Shown here in pieces: positions 35,992 through 45,571 of a stretch of 64,000 nt of DNA. Origin of the DNA: Gluconacetobacter diazotrophicus PA1 5 (GTDB taxonomy: Bacteria; Pseudomonadota; Alphaproteobacteria; Acetobacterales; Acetobacteraceae); assembly GCF_000021325.1 (NCBI RefSeq), contig NC_011365.1, positions 1,862,001-1,926,000 of the forward strand. Direction: 5' to 3'. The notes beneath the pieces were generated by a model that made no database searches, was not told the origin of the DNA, and saw nothing but the letters and a program-made list of their open reading frames with translations. Position 1 is the stretch's first letter. Each line of letters starts with the position of its first letter. Made by a program: the position numbers and the translations under genes.

Positions 35992-36350
35992 TAAGACGCC
36001 AAGCATCAATTGAACGCGAAAGAGATTCACCCGTTGCGAAGTAGTATTATTTGTTCTGTTTATTTTCTAGGAAATAGATTCCTCTTACGTTCGTTATCTA
36101 CACACCGAAATAGTCAATATTTATCATGTGTTTAATATTTTTTAGTTTTGGAAACACAATTCGAAAAACATATGACTGCAAAAACTCGTGTATTGCCAAC
36201 TCATCCGCTCAAATCTTCCTCGCCAGAAGGGACACAAAGTAAGTGACTAAATTCGACGTTTGTACCTGGAACGACGACAGAAGGAAGATTGACCAGGTGT
36301 GTCTCAAAGCCGTGAAAGAAAGTGACTTCATATGAGAGCAGGTGAGAAAT
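35992..36350. other. AT-rich intergenic region
   Basis: Holds the displaced arsR tail (to 36044), then about 300 bp clearly richer in A+T than the surroundings. AGGAAATAGATTCCT near 36070 is a small inverted repeat. No gene is visible; it presumably contains the promoter of the LysR at 36351. Confidence 0.5.
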
Positions 36351-37322
36351 ATGATGCAACTCTCCATGAGATCGTTGCACGCCATGCATCCCAAAGACCT
36401 CTCCCTTCTTGCCGCACTCGATCTCCTGCTGACCGAAGGCAGTGTCGCGCGTGCCGCCGCACGCATGAATCTCAGCACACCCGCGATGAGCCGTATCCTC
36501 GGCCATATCCGCGATCTGACTGGCGATCCAATTTTCGTGCGCGCTGGCCGGAGCCTCGTCCCCACGCCGAGAGCCGAAGCCATGCGTCTGCCGGTACGGG
36601 AATTGGTCGCCCGCGCGCGGAGCATTCTGGGTAATGCCGGGGATCTGGATCTCGATCGTCTCGATCGAACCTTTACCCTACGTGCAACGGATAGTTTTAT
36701 CGGCTCCTTCGGGCCGCGTCTCGCCGGCCATCTCACAACTCTTGCGCCAAAAGTCCGACTTCGTTTCGTACCGCAAAGGGACGAGAGTGTCGACGATCTG
36801 CGGGAAGGGCAAGTTGACTTGGATATTGGAGCAATTAGCCATACCGGCCCGGAAATCATGACGCAAACTATTCTGTCAGACCGATTTGTCGGCGTCGTGC
36901 GGCCTGGGCATCCGCTTTCAAGTGGTCGTATTACGTCTGCCCGTTTCTCTCGTCAGCGGCATATTTCTGCGTCCCGCCGCGGTCGAATGCATGGTCCGGT
37001 AGATCAGGCGCTGGGTAGCCTCAATCTATCACGAAATGTCGTAACGATCGTGCCCACTTTTTCGGATGCCTTATTATTCGCACGCCAATCTGAACTTGTG
37101 GCAGTCGTTCCTGATCGACTGACGGAAGTAGCGCGACAGGACATGGTCTCCTTCCCGCTCCCGGTCGAAACCGGATTGCTCATCATCTCGCAAGCCTGGC
37201 ACCCAAGGTTCCAAGCCGATGCAACACATCAATGGCTGCGCGCCTGTGTTCGAGAGATCTGCGCCGAAGACACCAGCAGCAAGCAGGCGTATTGCAAAAT
37301 ACAAAACAATAAAATCAGATAA
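36351..37322 (+). CDS. LysR-family regulator next to an MFS gene
   Basis: 323 residues from the ATG six bases after AGGTGA. HTH: DLSLLAALDLLLTEGSVARAAARMNLSTPAMSRILGHIRDLTGDPIFVR, the same NodD-like branch as the LysR at 26265, with which it shares a C-terminal ISQAWHPRF.AD..HQWLR block. Probably regulates the exporter that begins 119 bp downstream. Confidence 0.85.
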   Translation: MMQLSMRSLHAMHPKDLSLLAALDLLLTEGSVARAAARMNLSTPAMSRILGHIRDLTGDPIFVRAGRSLVPTPRAEAMRLPVRELVARARSILGNAGDLDLDRLDRTFTLRATDSFIGSFGPRLAGHLTTLAPKVRLRFVPQRDESVDDLREGQVDLDIGAISHTGPEIMTQTILSDRFVGVVRPGHPLSSGRITSARFSRQRHISASRRGRMHGPVDQALGSLNLSRNVVTIVPTFSDALLFARQSELVAVVPDRLTEVARQDMVSFPLPVETGLLIISQAWHPRFQADATHQWLRACVREICAEDTSSKQAYCKIQNNKIR

Positions 37323-37441
37323 TTTCAATTATCGCGTGATCGCAGATAACGCAGTGTCTGTCTGGCAGCCATCCTCGATTCTATTGCGGGAACAGGGTCG
37401 TTACGAAACCTGCTCTTAGCAGACCATGACGGAGATACCGT

Positions 37442-38674
37442 GTGTCATCCACCACATCAACGGCGACGAGTAACATCACGCCCCTATCGGGCAGCCAAGC
37501 TACACAGCGGCTGTTGCCGTTCGCGCTGCTTGTTTTTCTAGGCTACTTGAGTGTCGGCATGCCGTTGGCGGTCCTTCCCGGCTATATTCACGAGACATTG
37601 GATTTTGGTCCGACAGTCGTCGGTTGGGTTATCGCCACCCAATCCATAGGAACATTGCTTACACGCCAATTCGCGGGTCTCATCACGGACACGCGCGGCG
37701 CGAAGAATGCGGTTATCGTTGGCACTGTGGGATGCGCTTTGGCCGGGCTCGGGTATGGCATATCGGGCATAATCAACGCCATGCATATATGGAGCCTTGT
37801 CGCTCTTCTGGCCGGGCGTGCAATGCTGGGATTGGGGGAGAGCCTCCTGATTACTGGTGCTTTGTCTTGGTGCATCGGAACCGTCGGTCCGCGCCATACC
37901 GGTCGCGCGATGGTCTGGGTTGGAATTGCCATGTTCGGCGCCATCGGGGCTGGTGCCCCCATTGGGGCCGCGATCATGAACAAGTACGGTTTTATGGCAG
38001 TTGCCGCTACGGCTTCCGTTTTGCCGCTTTTCGCTCTAACGGTGGGGCTGCGAAAGGCATCGATTGCGCCGAACGGAGGACGACGACTAGCTTTCCATAA
38101 AGTGGTCGGTCTGATCTGGCGGCATGGTATGGCCCTTGCCCTGAGTACTGTCGGCTTCGGCACGCTTTTTGCTTTTCTCGGTCTGGATTACGCGGCTCAA
38201 GGCTGGTCCGGCGCACCTTACGGGCTAACCGCTTTCGGTATCGCATATGTCGCGGCACGCTTGTTTTTCGGCGGCCTGCCGGATCAGCTTGGTGGCCAGA
38301 AAGTCGCAATGGTCACGATCCCGATCCAGGGACTGGGGTTGATCGCCTTATGGCTGGCGCCGAACCCGGTCGCGGCCTTAGCGGGATCCGCACTTCTCGG
38401 GGCCGGATATTCACTTACTTTCCCCGCGTTGGGTGTCGACGCGGTACGGTATGTTCCTCCACAAAACCGTGGCGCGGCCATGGGCGCCTATGTGGCGTTC
38501 GTCGATATTGGGCTGGGCATTACGGGACCGATCGCAGGCACCGTCGCAAGTCATTTTAACTATCCAGCCACATTTTTTGTTGCTGCGATCGCAACCATCG
38601 TCGCGATATTCGCCGCAGTGCAAGCTCACCGAAAGGATGGAACGCGCGTAATAGGGACCGATAGTTTTTCGTAA
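37442..38674 (+). CDS. MFS transporter (YhhS/arabinose-efflux-like)
   Basis: 410 residues from a GTG preceded by GGAGATACC; 12 helices. GYLSVGMPLAVLPGYIHETLDFGPTVVGWVIATQSIGTLLTRQFAG and RAMLGLGESLLITGALSWCIG are typical. Members export glyphosate, sugars or small acids; the substrate here is unknown. Same strand as the upstream LysR. Confidence 0.85.
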   Translation: MSSTTSTATSNITPLSGSQATQRLLPFALLVFLGYLSVGMPLAVLPGYIHETLDFGPTVVGWVIATQSIGTLLTRQFAGLITDTRGAKNAVIVGTVGCALAGLGYGISGIINAMHIWSLVALLAGRAMLGLGESLLITGALSWCIGTVGPRHTGRAMVWVGIAMFGAIGAGAPIGAAIMNKYGFMAVAATASVLPLFALTVGLRKASIAPNGGRRLAFHKVVGLIWRHGMALALSTVGFGTLFAFLGLDYAAQGWSGAPYGLTAFGIAYVAARLFFGGLPDQLGGQKVAMVTIPIQGLGLIALWLAPNPVAALAGSALLGAGYSLTFPALGVDAVRYVPPQNRGAAMGAYVAFVDIGLGITGPIAGTVASHFNYPATFFVAAIATIVAIFAAVQAHRKDGTRVIGTDSFS

Positions 38675-38760
38675 CATCAACAACCATCGAACAATATCCA
38701 ATAATTCATAAGCACAAAGATTAAACGCTGTAGAAATTATACAATAAAGCAGGCCACCTC

Positions 38761-38841
38761 ATGCATCTCGCGGAACTGCGCTATTTTTTTCCGTGCTCGA
38801 AGCCGGAAGTTTCGGGAAGGCCGCGCAATCCTTGCAGATGC
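38761..38841 (+). pseudogene. LysR N-terminal stub with frameshift, cut by an IS
   Basis: ATG at 38761 reads MHLAELRYFF; a T-run of seven (eight needed) then breaks the frame. Adding one T gives SVLEAGSFGKAAQSLQM, nearly the same as the LysR at 31213. The gene stops at the TA (38842-38843) that borders an IS630-like remnant. Confidence 0.75.
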
Positions 38842-38983
38842 TAGAGCGCGTCCACTGAACTATGAATCGTGGGGATGACGCGGAGCGTGGATTGTGATTC
38901 ACCGTTTTCATTGATGGAGATGGTGACCTTGCCCCCTGAAATGCCCTCGCATTGAAGTAAGGTCTGTCCACTGGAGACAGACG

Positions 38984-39250
38984 ATGAAGAAAGCGCGATT
39001 TACGCAGGACCAGATTATCGGGGTCCTGAAAGAGCATCAGGCGGGCGCTACGGCTGCGGATCTGTGCCGCAAGCACGGGATCAGTGACGCGACCTTCTAC
39101 ACCTGGCGGTCGAAATACGGCGGGATGGAGGTGTCGGAAGCGCGGCGCCTCAAGGCTCTTGAAGAAGAGAACGCGAAGCTGAAGCGGCTTCTGGCGGAGA
39201 GCGTGATGGACGTCTCGACGCTGAAGGAACTACTGGCAAAAAACTCGTGA
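38984..39250 (+). CDS. IS3 OrfA, copy 2
   Basis: 88 residues, identical to the copy at 12563-12829: helix-turn-helix followed by a zipper. Confidence 0.9.
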   Translation: MKKARFTQDQIIGVLKEHQAGATAADLCRKHGISDATFYTWRSKYGGMEVSEARRLKALEEENAKLKRLLAESVMDVSTLKELLAKNS

Positions 39251-40101
39251 CGCCCGGTTTGCGGCGGGAAGCCGTGACCTGGGCGATCCGGGAGAAAGAG
39301 TATTCGCAGCGACGGGCCTGCCGGCTGATCGGCATGGACCCGAAGACCTGGCGCTATGCGTCACGCCGCCCGGATGATGCCGCAGCGCGCGGGCGGCTGC
39401 GCGAACTGGCTGGGGAGCGACGGCGATTTGGCTACCGGCGACTGCATATCCTGCTCGGCCGGGAAGGAATGACGATGAACCACAAGAAGCTGTTCCGGCT
39501 GTATCGCGAAGAGGGGCTGTCGGTCCGCAAGCGTGGCGGCCGGAAACGGGCGCTGGGCACGCGCTCGCCGATGATGCTGCCCGACGGGCCGAACCAGCGC
39601 TGGAGCCTGGATTTCGTCTCGGATGCATTGAACAACGGACGGCGCTTCCGGGTGCTGACGGTGGTCGACGACTACACGCGCGAATGTCTGGCGCTGGTGG
39701 CGGACACCTCGTTATCAGGCGAACGCCTCGGTCGTGAACTCGACCGGATCGGCGAGCATCGCGGCTGGCCGCTGATGATCGTTAGCGACAATGGCACCGA
39801 GATGACATCGAACGCGATCCTGGCCTGGCAGCAGAAGCGATCGGTGCTGTGGCACTATATCGCACCGGGCAAGCCGCAGCAGAACGGGTTCGTCGAGAGC
39901 TTCAACGGCCGGTTCCGCGACGAATGCCTCAATGAGCATCTGTTCCGTAACATCGCCCACGCTCGGACGGTCATCGAGGACTGGCGGGCCGACTACAACG
40001 CCGTCAGGCCTCACACCAGCCTCAATGGCATGACGCCAGAGGCTTTCGCTCAACACGCCACCAAGGCATACAACAATACACAGACCCTAACTCAAAACTG
40101 A
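39247..40101 (+). CDS. IS3 OrfB, DDE transposase, copy 2
   Basis: 284 residues, identical to copy 1. The frameshift site AAAAAAC is at 39238-39244. This copy, with intact ends, genes and target duplication, should be active. Confidence 0.9.
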   Translation: MTPGLRREAVTWAIREKEYSQRRACRLIGMDPKTWRYASRRPDDAAARGRLRELAGERRRFGYRRLHILLGREGMTMNHKKLFRLYREEGLSVRKRGGRKRALGTRSPMMLPDGPNQRWSLDFVSDALNNGRRFRVLTVVDDYTRECLALVADTSLSGERLGRELDRIGEHRGWPLMIVSDNGTEMTSNAILAWQQKRSVLWHYIAPGKPQQNGFVESFNGRFRDECLNEHLFRNIAHARTVIEDWRADYNAVRPHTSLNGMTPEAFAQHATKAYNNTQTLTQN

Positions 40102-40129
40102 GGGCACGTTCGGGGCAGGGTCAATGGTG

Positions 40130-40357
40130 ATGGCGCGAGCATTGAGTGACGATCTTCGGGTGCGCGTTCTGGAAGCCGGCGCAGCGGGCGGGTCAGCCCG
40201 TTCAGTAGCGAAGCGGTTCGGGATCGGGATTTCGACGGCGATCCGGTGGCTTCGACGCGAGCGTGAAAGCGGCGAACGGGCGGCGCGCCGTCAGGGCAAG
40301 CCACGCGGTTCACGGCTGGACGGGCATGAAGCCTTTATTGTTGGCATGATTGAAGCG
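40130..40357 (+). pseudogene. IS630-type transposase N-terminal fragment
   Basis: MARALSDDLRVRVLEAGAAGGSARSVAKRFGIGISTAIRWLRRERESG is the HTH domain of IS630-type two-ORF transposases. Cut at residue 76 by IS21 copy 2. Different from the four full IS630 copies in this window. Confidence 0.75.
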
Positions 40358-40443
40358 TGTTAATTTCTGCTGAGATTTGACCCTGGGTTTTCATCGAGAA
40401 CTGACCCGGCCTTTGGTTATCTCTGCTATGTTTTATGGGCTGG

Positions 40444-41214
40444 TCAAGCGGTTGCCTTTTCCTTCCGGTTCCTGGGGGCGGCGGAGCTTGCGCGGAACCG
40501 GTAGCTGTCATTTCCGGTTTCGAGGATATGACAGTGGTGGGTAAGGCGATCGAGCAGGGCTGTCGTCATTTTGGGATCACCGAAGACTTCGCCCCATTCG
40601 CTGAAGCTCAGATTGATGACGCTGGTGCGCTCGTAGAGACGGCTGAGGAGATGGAACAGCAGGGCACCGCCTGATGCGCTGAACGGCAAATAGCCAAGTT
40701 CGTCCAGGATCACGAGATCGAGGCGCAGGAGACGTTCCGCGATCTGTCCTGCGCGATTGGCGGTTTTTTCCTGTTCGAGGGCGTTGACGAGGTCGACCGT
40801 GGACCAGAACCGTATCTTCTTGCGGTGATGTTCGATCGCCTGCACGGCAAGTGCGGTGGCCAGATGGGTCTTGCCGGTTCCTGGTCCACCAATGAGGACG
40901 ACGTTGTCGGCACGGTCGATGAAATCCCCGGCATGGAGTTGACGGACCATGGCCTCGTTGACCTCGGCGGCCGAGAAATCGAACCCTGCCAAATCTTTGT
41001 AGGCCGGGAACCTGGCAGTCTTGGTTTGATAGGCGATGGAGCGCACCTCTCGCTCGGCGAGTTCCGCCTTCAAAAGCTGGGAGAGGACGGGGATGGCGGC
41101 CTCGAATGCCGGCGCACCCTGTTCGGTCAGTTCGGCCGTGGCCTGGGCCATGCCATACATCCGCAGGCCGCGCAGCATGACGACGAGGGCACCGGCCGCG
41201 GGATCATGACGCAT
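40444..41214 (-). CDS. istB: IS21 helper ATPase IstB, copy 2
   Basis: 256 residues, one substitution from copy 1 (S for F near residue 45). Walker A GGPGTGKT at 109-116. It is intact, but its IstA is interrupted twice. Confidence 0.9.
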   Translation of the reverse strand: MRHDPAAGALVVMLRGLRMYGMAQATAELTEQGAPAFEAAIPVLSQLLKAELAEREVRSIAYQTKTARFPAYKDLAGFDFSAAEVNEAMVRQLHAGDFIDRADNVVLIGGPGTGKTHLATALAVQAIEHHRKKIRFWSTVDLVNALEQEKTANRAGQIAERLLRLDLVILDELGYLPFSASGGALLFHLLSRLYERTSVINLSFSEWGEVFGDPKMTTALLDRLTHHCHILETGNDSYRFRASSAAPRNRKEKATA

Positions 41215-41261
41215 GACGGGCCTCCCCGCGCAGGGCGTCATACCGTCCGGTATCGGCCTGA

Positions 41262-42437
41262 TACCAACTCCTGTTTGTTAAAACCCATGTGCCCATTGTC
41301 GTAGCCCGAGGGACATGATGCGCCAGGGCTGGTCGACGAGCTGGTTCCAGGCGTGGCAGCAGATATCGACGATGTCGTCGTAGGTGCGGAAGATCCGGTT
41401 CGACAGCCAGGTATTGCGCATGAACTGCCAGACGTTTTCCACCGGATTGAGTTCGGGCGAGCGTGGCGGGAGCGGCAGGATGGTGATGTTGGCGGGGATA
41501 TCGAGTTTCGGGCTGGTATGCCACGCTGCCTGATCGACGATGAGGATAGCGTGAGCGCCCGGCGCTACGGCCTGCGAGATCTCGTCGAGATGCCGGTTCA
41601 TGGCGTGGAGGTTGCACCAGGGCAGGACGAGGGCCGCTCCCTTGCCTAGCGCCGGACAGATCGCTCCGAAGATCCAGGCCGAACGTGTGCGCTGATCGGC
41701 AGGCGCGCGTGGACGGGTGCCGCGTCTGGCCCAGCGGCGCGTCAGCTTCGTTTTCTGGCCGACCCTCGCCTCGTCGCCCCACCAGAGTTCGATGGCCTTG
41801 CCGGGATGCCGGGCCCGGATCCCGGCCATGACGTCGGGGAAGCTTTTTTAAAAACGTCCTGGGCCTCGGGATCCTGGGCATGGTGCCGGGGGCGTCCCGT
41901 CAGAAGGCGGAAGTCGAGGCCCCGGATAACGGCGCTCAGCCGGCTGCGCGAAAGAGAGACGCCGAATTCCTCATAAAGCCATTGCCCCAGATCAGCCTGC
42001 CGCCAGCGCACCACCCCATGCACGGCAGCGATCGGGCCGTCCTCGATCCGGCGCATCAGCGCTTCCAACATGGCTGGTGTCAGGCGGGGAACGACACCGC
42101 CCCCATGATGATCCCGCACGCCATCCGGGCCCTCGGCGTTGAAACGCACCACCCAGTCCCGCACAATCTGCCGATCCGTCCCAGCCAGTCGTGCCGCGTC
42201 TCCGCGTGACGCACCATCGTAGATCGCCGCCAGCGCCAGAAGCCGACGCGCCTGGCCCGCATGCCTCGTTGTCCGCGCCAGAGCACGCAGTCCCGCCGCA
42301 TCATAATCCTCACGCAACGCTAACGCCCCGCCCATTCGGATGCCTCCCGCCCGGTTCGGCATCCTGTGAATCACAGCTCGTTCCAGAACGATACCGTCAG
42401 GCAATCACATATGAGTCAGGGCGGACCGGAGTTGGTA
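41262..42437 (-). mobile_element. IS630-family element, copy 2 (1176 bp)
   Basis: TACCAACTCC/GGAGTTGGTA ends, flanked by TGA on both sides. IS21 copy 1 preserves the empty site (CCTGAGGCTCG at about 3574), proving a 3-bp TGA duplication. Confidence 0.9.
41278..42335 (-). CDS. IS630 transposase, copy 2
   Basis: Same two overlapping frames and AAAAAAG slip site as copy 1, with identical catalytic half. Confidence 0.85.
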
Positions 42438-43064
42438 TGAGGCTCGCGTTCGAGCACCAATGCCTGCGGCGCGTCGAGCCTGGGTGCTCCTGTTTTCTTG
42501 GCGTCCGTCAGACGATGCAACGTATTGAGGACGTGTGTCTTGGTGGCTACTCCCTCCTCGAGCGCGAGTTCAACCGCGCAAAGCACGGCCTGCTCATCAT
42601 GCTGCAGCACCAGGGCGAGGATCTCGACCATTTCCCGGTCGCCGCCCGTGCGCCGGAGGAGGTGCGTCTGCAGCGTCCGGAACGCCTCGGGCAATTCAGA
42701 GAAGGGCGCGCCATTGCGCAAGGCCCCGGGTTTGCGCTGGAGCACCGCCAAGTAATGCCGCCAGTCATAGATCGTGCGACCGGGCACGCCGTGGGACCGC
42801 TCGACGATCCGGGGATGTTCGCATAGGATCCGCCCCTCGGCCGCGATCACCAACCGGTCGGGATAGACGCGCAGGCTGACCGGCCGATTGGCAAAAGAGG
42901 CGGGCACACTGTAGCGGTTGCTTTCGAACTGCACGAGGCAAGTCGGCGAAACCCGTTTGGTATGTTCGACGAACCCGTCGAACGGGCGCCCTGGAACCAT
43001 CAGGTGAGGCACTTCCGCCGCATGGGCCTCGGCGAGGCTGCCGGGCAATTCGACATGCCTCAAG

Positions 43065-44293
43065 TGTAGAAGTTTGCACTTAATCTGACGGACGGCTTGA
43101 AGTGGCCGGCGTGGATGCTACGCGTTCATGTGGTGTTCGACGTGGCGCCCGATATCTTTTTCGCGGGCGTGGTGGGCTGCGTCAAGGAAGGTTTGCATCG
43201 GGGTTTTGCCGAAGCAGTATCGTCCCTGGTGGGTGCGATTGCGGTTGAAGTCATCCATCCATTCGTCGAGGTCTGCCTGGAGTTCGTGGATGCTGTCGTA
43301 GATCTTGCGGCGAAAAGTGACACGATAGAACTCGTCGAGCATGGTCTTGTGGAAGCGCTCGACGATGCCGTTGGTCTGCGGGCTGCGCGCCTTGGTGCGG
43401 GTATGGTCGATGTTCTCCACCGCCAGATAGAGTTCGTATTCATGGCGGTCATGAGAGCCGCAGAATTCGGTGCCCCGGTCGGTCAGCACGCGCTGGAGCG
43501 GGAGATCGTGCAGCTCGAAGAAGGGGATGACGCGGTCGTTGAGCAGGTCGGCAGCGGTAACCGGGGTCTTGCGGTCATAGAGCTTGGCGAAGCCGACCTT
43601 GCTGTAGGTATCGACGAAGGTCTGCTGGTAGACGCGACCGACGCCCTTCAGGGTGCCGACATAGAAGGTATCCTGGGCGCCGCAATAGCCGGGACATTCG
43701 GTCTCGAACTCGCCCCAGGCCTCCTTGTCGGCCTTGGCCTTCTCCAGGGCCGCAAGCTGGCTTTCGGTGAGGATCAGCCGTTCCTGGGCCATCTTGGCTT
43801 CGAGCGCCTTGAGGCGGAGCTTCATGGTAGCGAGGTCGTGGCGCAGCCAGATGCTGCGCACCCCGAAAGGAGAGACGGTGACGCCGCGCTTGAGCAGTTC
43901 GTTGGCCACGCGGGCCTGGCCCCAGGCCGGTTGTTCGATGGCGATCGCGACCACTGCTTCCTCAACCGCCGGCTCGACGCGGTTTTTCAGCAAGGGTTTG
44001 CGGCGGGAGAGTTCCTGGAGCGCGATTTCGCCGCCTTTGTCGTAGAGCTCCTTGAAGCGGTAGAAGCTGTCGCGCGAATACCCCATCATCTTGCAGGCCT
44101 GGGAGACGTTGCCCAGTTGCTTCGATAGTTCCAGCAGGCCAACTTTGGCGCGGATGATCTTCTGGTCACGGGTCATGAGGATATCCTCCGATGGCTGCGG
44201 CGGGGGCTGCGTCGCCCGGCCACTCCGCCCCCGCCGCAGCCCTGGTTGAGCTTCAGCAGACACCATCCGTCAGATTTAGTCGAGACTTCTACA
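43065..44293 (-). mobile_element. IS481-type element, copy 2 (1229 bp)
   Basis: Identical unit to 3634-4862. Flanked by CCTCAAG on both sides (43058-43064 and 44294-44300), a clean 7-bp target duplication, inside istA. Same orientation as copy 1. Confidence 0.9.
43118..44176 (-). CDS. IS481-family DDE transposase, copy 2
   Basis: 352 residues, identical in sequence to the protein at 3687-4745, with the same GGAGGA start signal. Confidence 0.85.
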   Translation of the reverse strand: MTRDQKIIRAKVGLLELSKQLGNVSQACKMMGYSRDSFYRFKELYDKGGEIALQELSRRKPLLKNRVEPAVEEAVVAIAIEQPAWGQARVANELLKRGVTVSPFGVRSIWLRHDLATMKLRLKALEAKMAQERLILTESQLAALEKAKADKEAWGEFETECPGYCGAQDTFYVGTLKGVGRVYQQTFVDTYSKVGFAKLYDRKTPVTAADLLNDRVIPFFELHDLPLQRVLTDRGTEFCGSHDRHEYELYLAVENIDHTRTKARSPQTNGIVERFHKTMLDEFYRVTFRRKIYDSIHELQADLDEWMDDFNRNRTHQGRYCFGKTPMQTFLDAAHHAREKDIGRHVEHHMNA

Positions 44294-45571
44294 CCTCAAG
44301 ATAGTCCAACGTTCCCGGCAACGCGCCTCGAGCCAGACGTTCAGGGAGGCCAGATCAGGAAAATGCGGCATCTCCTGCCAGATCTGCCGCCGGGCGTCCT
44401 GGACGGTCTTCTCGATTTGACCTTTCTCCCAACCCGCTGCCGGATTGCAGAACTCCGCCTCGAACAGATAATGGCTCACCAGGGCCGAAAAACGCAGATT
44501 GACCTGGCGGACCTTGCCGGGCCCAACCCGGTCCACGGCGGTTTTCATATTGTCAAAAATACCTCGACGCGGCACCCCGCCCAAAACGCGAAAGGCTTCC
44601 GTCAGCGCGTCGAACAGCATCTCGTGAGTCTGGAGCGGATACGCCCGCAGAATGAAGGCCCGGCTGTAGGACAGCTTGGTGTGGGCGACCTGCAGCTTGA
44701 CGCGCCGCCCCCCGATCACCGCCCAGTCCTCTCCCCAGTCGAACTGGAAGGCCTCTCCGGGTTGAAAGCGCAACGGAACGAACACGCCGCGTCCCGTCGT
44801 CTGCCGCGCCCTTTGCTGTTCCGCCTTCCAGTTCCGGATAAAGGCCGCAACCCGTCCATACGATCCGTCATAACCCAGCGCTACAAGATCCACATGCAGG
44901 CGCCGCCCCGTGCGGCGCTGCTTGCGCGACTTTGACGTCTCCAGAGCAAGCCAGGTCGCCAGTTTCTCCGCAAACGGGTCCAGCCGGCTCGGACGCTCGG
45001 CAACCTTGAACTGCGGCTCAACCGTCTCCGCCCGGAGATACTTGCGGATCGTGTTGCGCGACAATCGCGTCCGACGCTCAATCTCGCGGATCGGTACATG
45101 ATCCCGGTAATGCCACCGCCGGATCACACTCAACAATTCCATGCTGATCACTCCTTTAACCCCCGGACAGTTGCTCCGGGGAAGTGTCAGACACGGGTCA
45201 ATTCTCAATGAAAATTTCCGCCCCTACAGGGTCAGTTCTCGCTGGAAATCAACATAATATCAACATAATCAAGAAAAATGCGAGAGCAATTGACCTTGGT
45301 GACACAATTAATAAGATCGCAATTCAAGTTACCTCTACGAATGACATAGCTAAGATCAAACACACTCATAAGGGCTTCGTCGCCGATAATCTTCAGACGG
45401 TGTACGACCGGCTCATTATTTTAATCATCGGAGAAAAGAAGGATTATCGGGAGAGCTCCATCGGTAACGGGACCATCTTTGAACTTTCTGTTGATGATGA
45501 TGTTTGGGGTCTTGCCGAACTGCTTACCAAAATCGGCAACCTTGGCATATCCAAGCTTGAAGTATGCCTAA

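Larger units (their letters stand above)
38924..40123 (+). mobile_element. IS3-family element (IS407-like), copy 2 (1200 bp)
   Basis: Same element as 11690-12889, opposite orientation. It is flanked by ATGG direct repeats (38920-38923 and 40124-40127), the 4-bp duplication expected for the IS407 group, so it is still at its original insertion site. Confidence 0.9.
38844..40357 (+). mobile_element. Remnant of a second IS630-type element
   Basis: Begins GAGCGCGTCCACTGAAC after a TA dinucleotide. It consists of 80 bp before the IS3 insertion, then 234 bp holding the start of its transposase gene. IS3 copy 2 splits it; IS21 copy 2 removes its right part at 40358. Confidence 0.65.
41204..45142 (-). 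pseudogene. istA: istA transposase split by IS481-type and IS630 insertions
   Basis: N-terminal part 44294-45142 (MELLSVIRRWHYRDHVPIREIERRTRLSRNTIRKYL, then FQFDWGEDW and IFDNMKTAVDR of the catalytic core), middle part 42441-43057, C-terminal part 41204-41261. Removing both elements with one copy each of CCTCAAG and TGA gives an unbroken 507-codon frame, the normal IstA length. The insertions are therefore recent. Confidence 0.85.
40358..45254 (-). mobile_element. IS21-family element, copy 2, twice interrupted
   Basis: Ends TGTTAATTTC and TGTTGATTTCC, each followed by repeated GA..TGACCC motifs. Without the two inserted elements and their duplications it is about 2.48 kb, normal for IS21. 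The flanks (GAAGCG / TAATAT) do not match, and both neighbours are truncated, so DNA next to it was lost. Confidence 0.9.
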
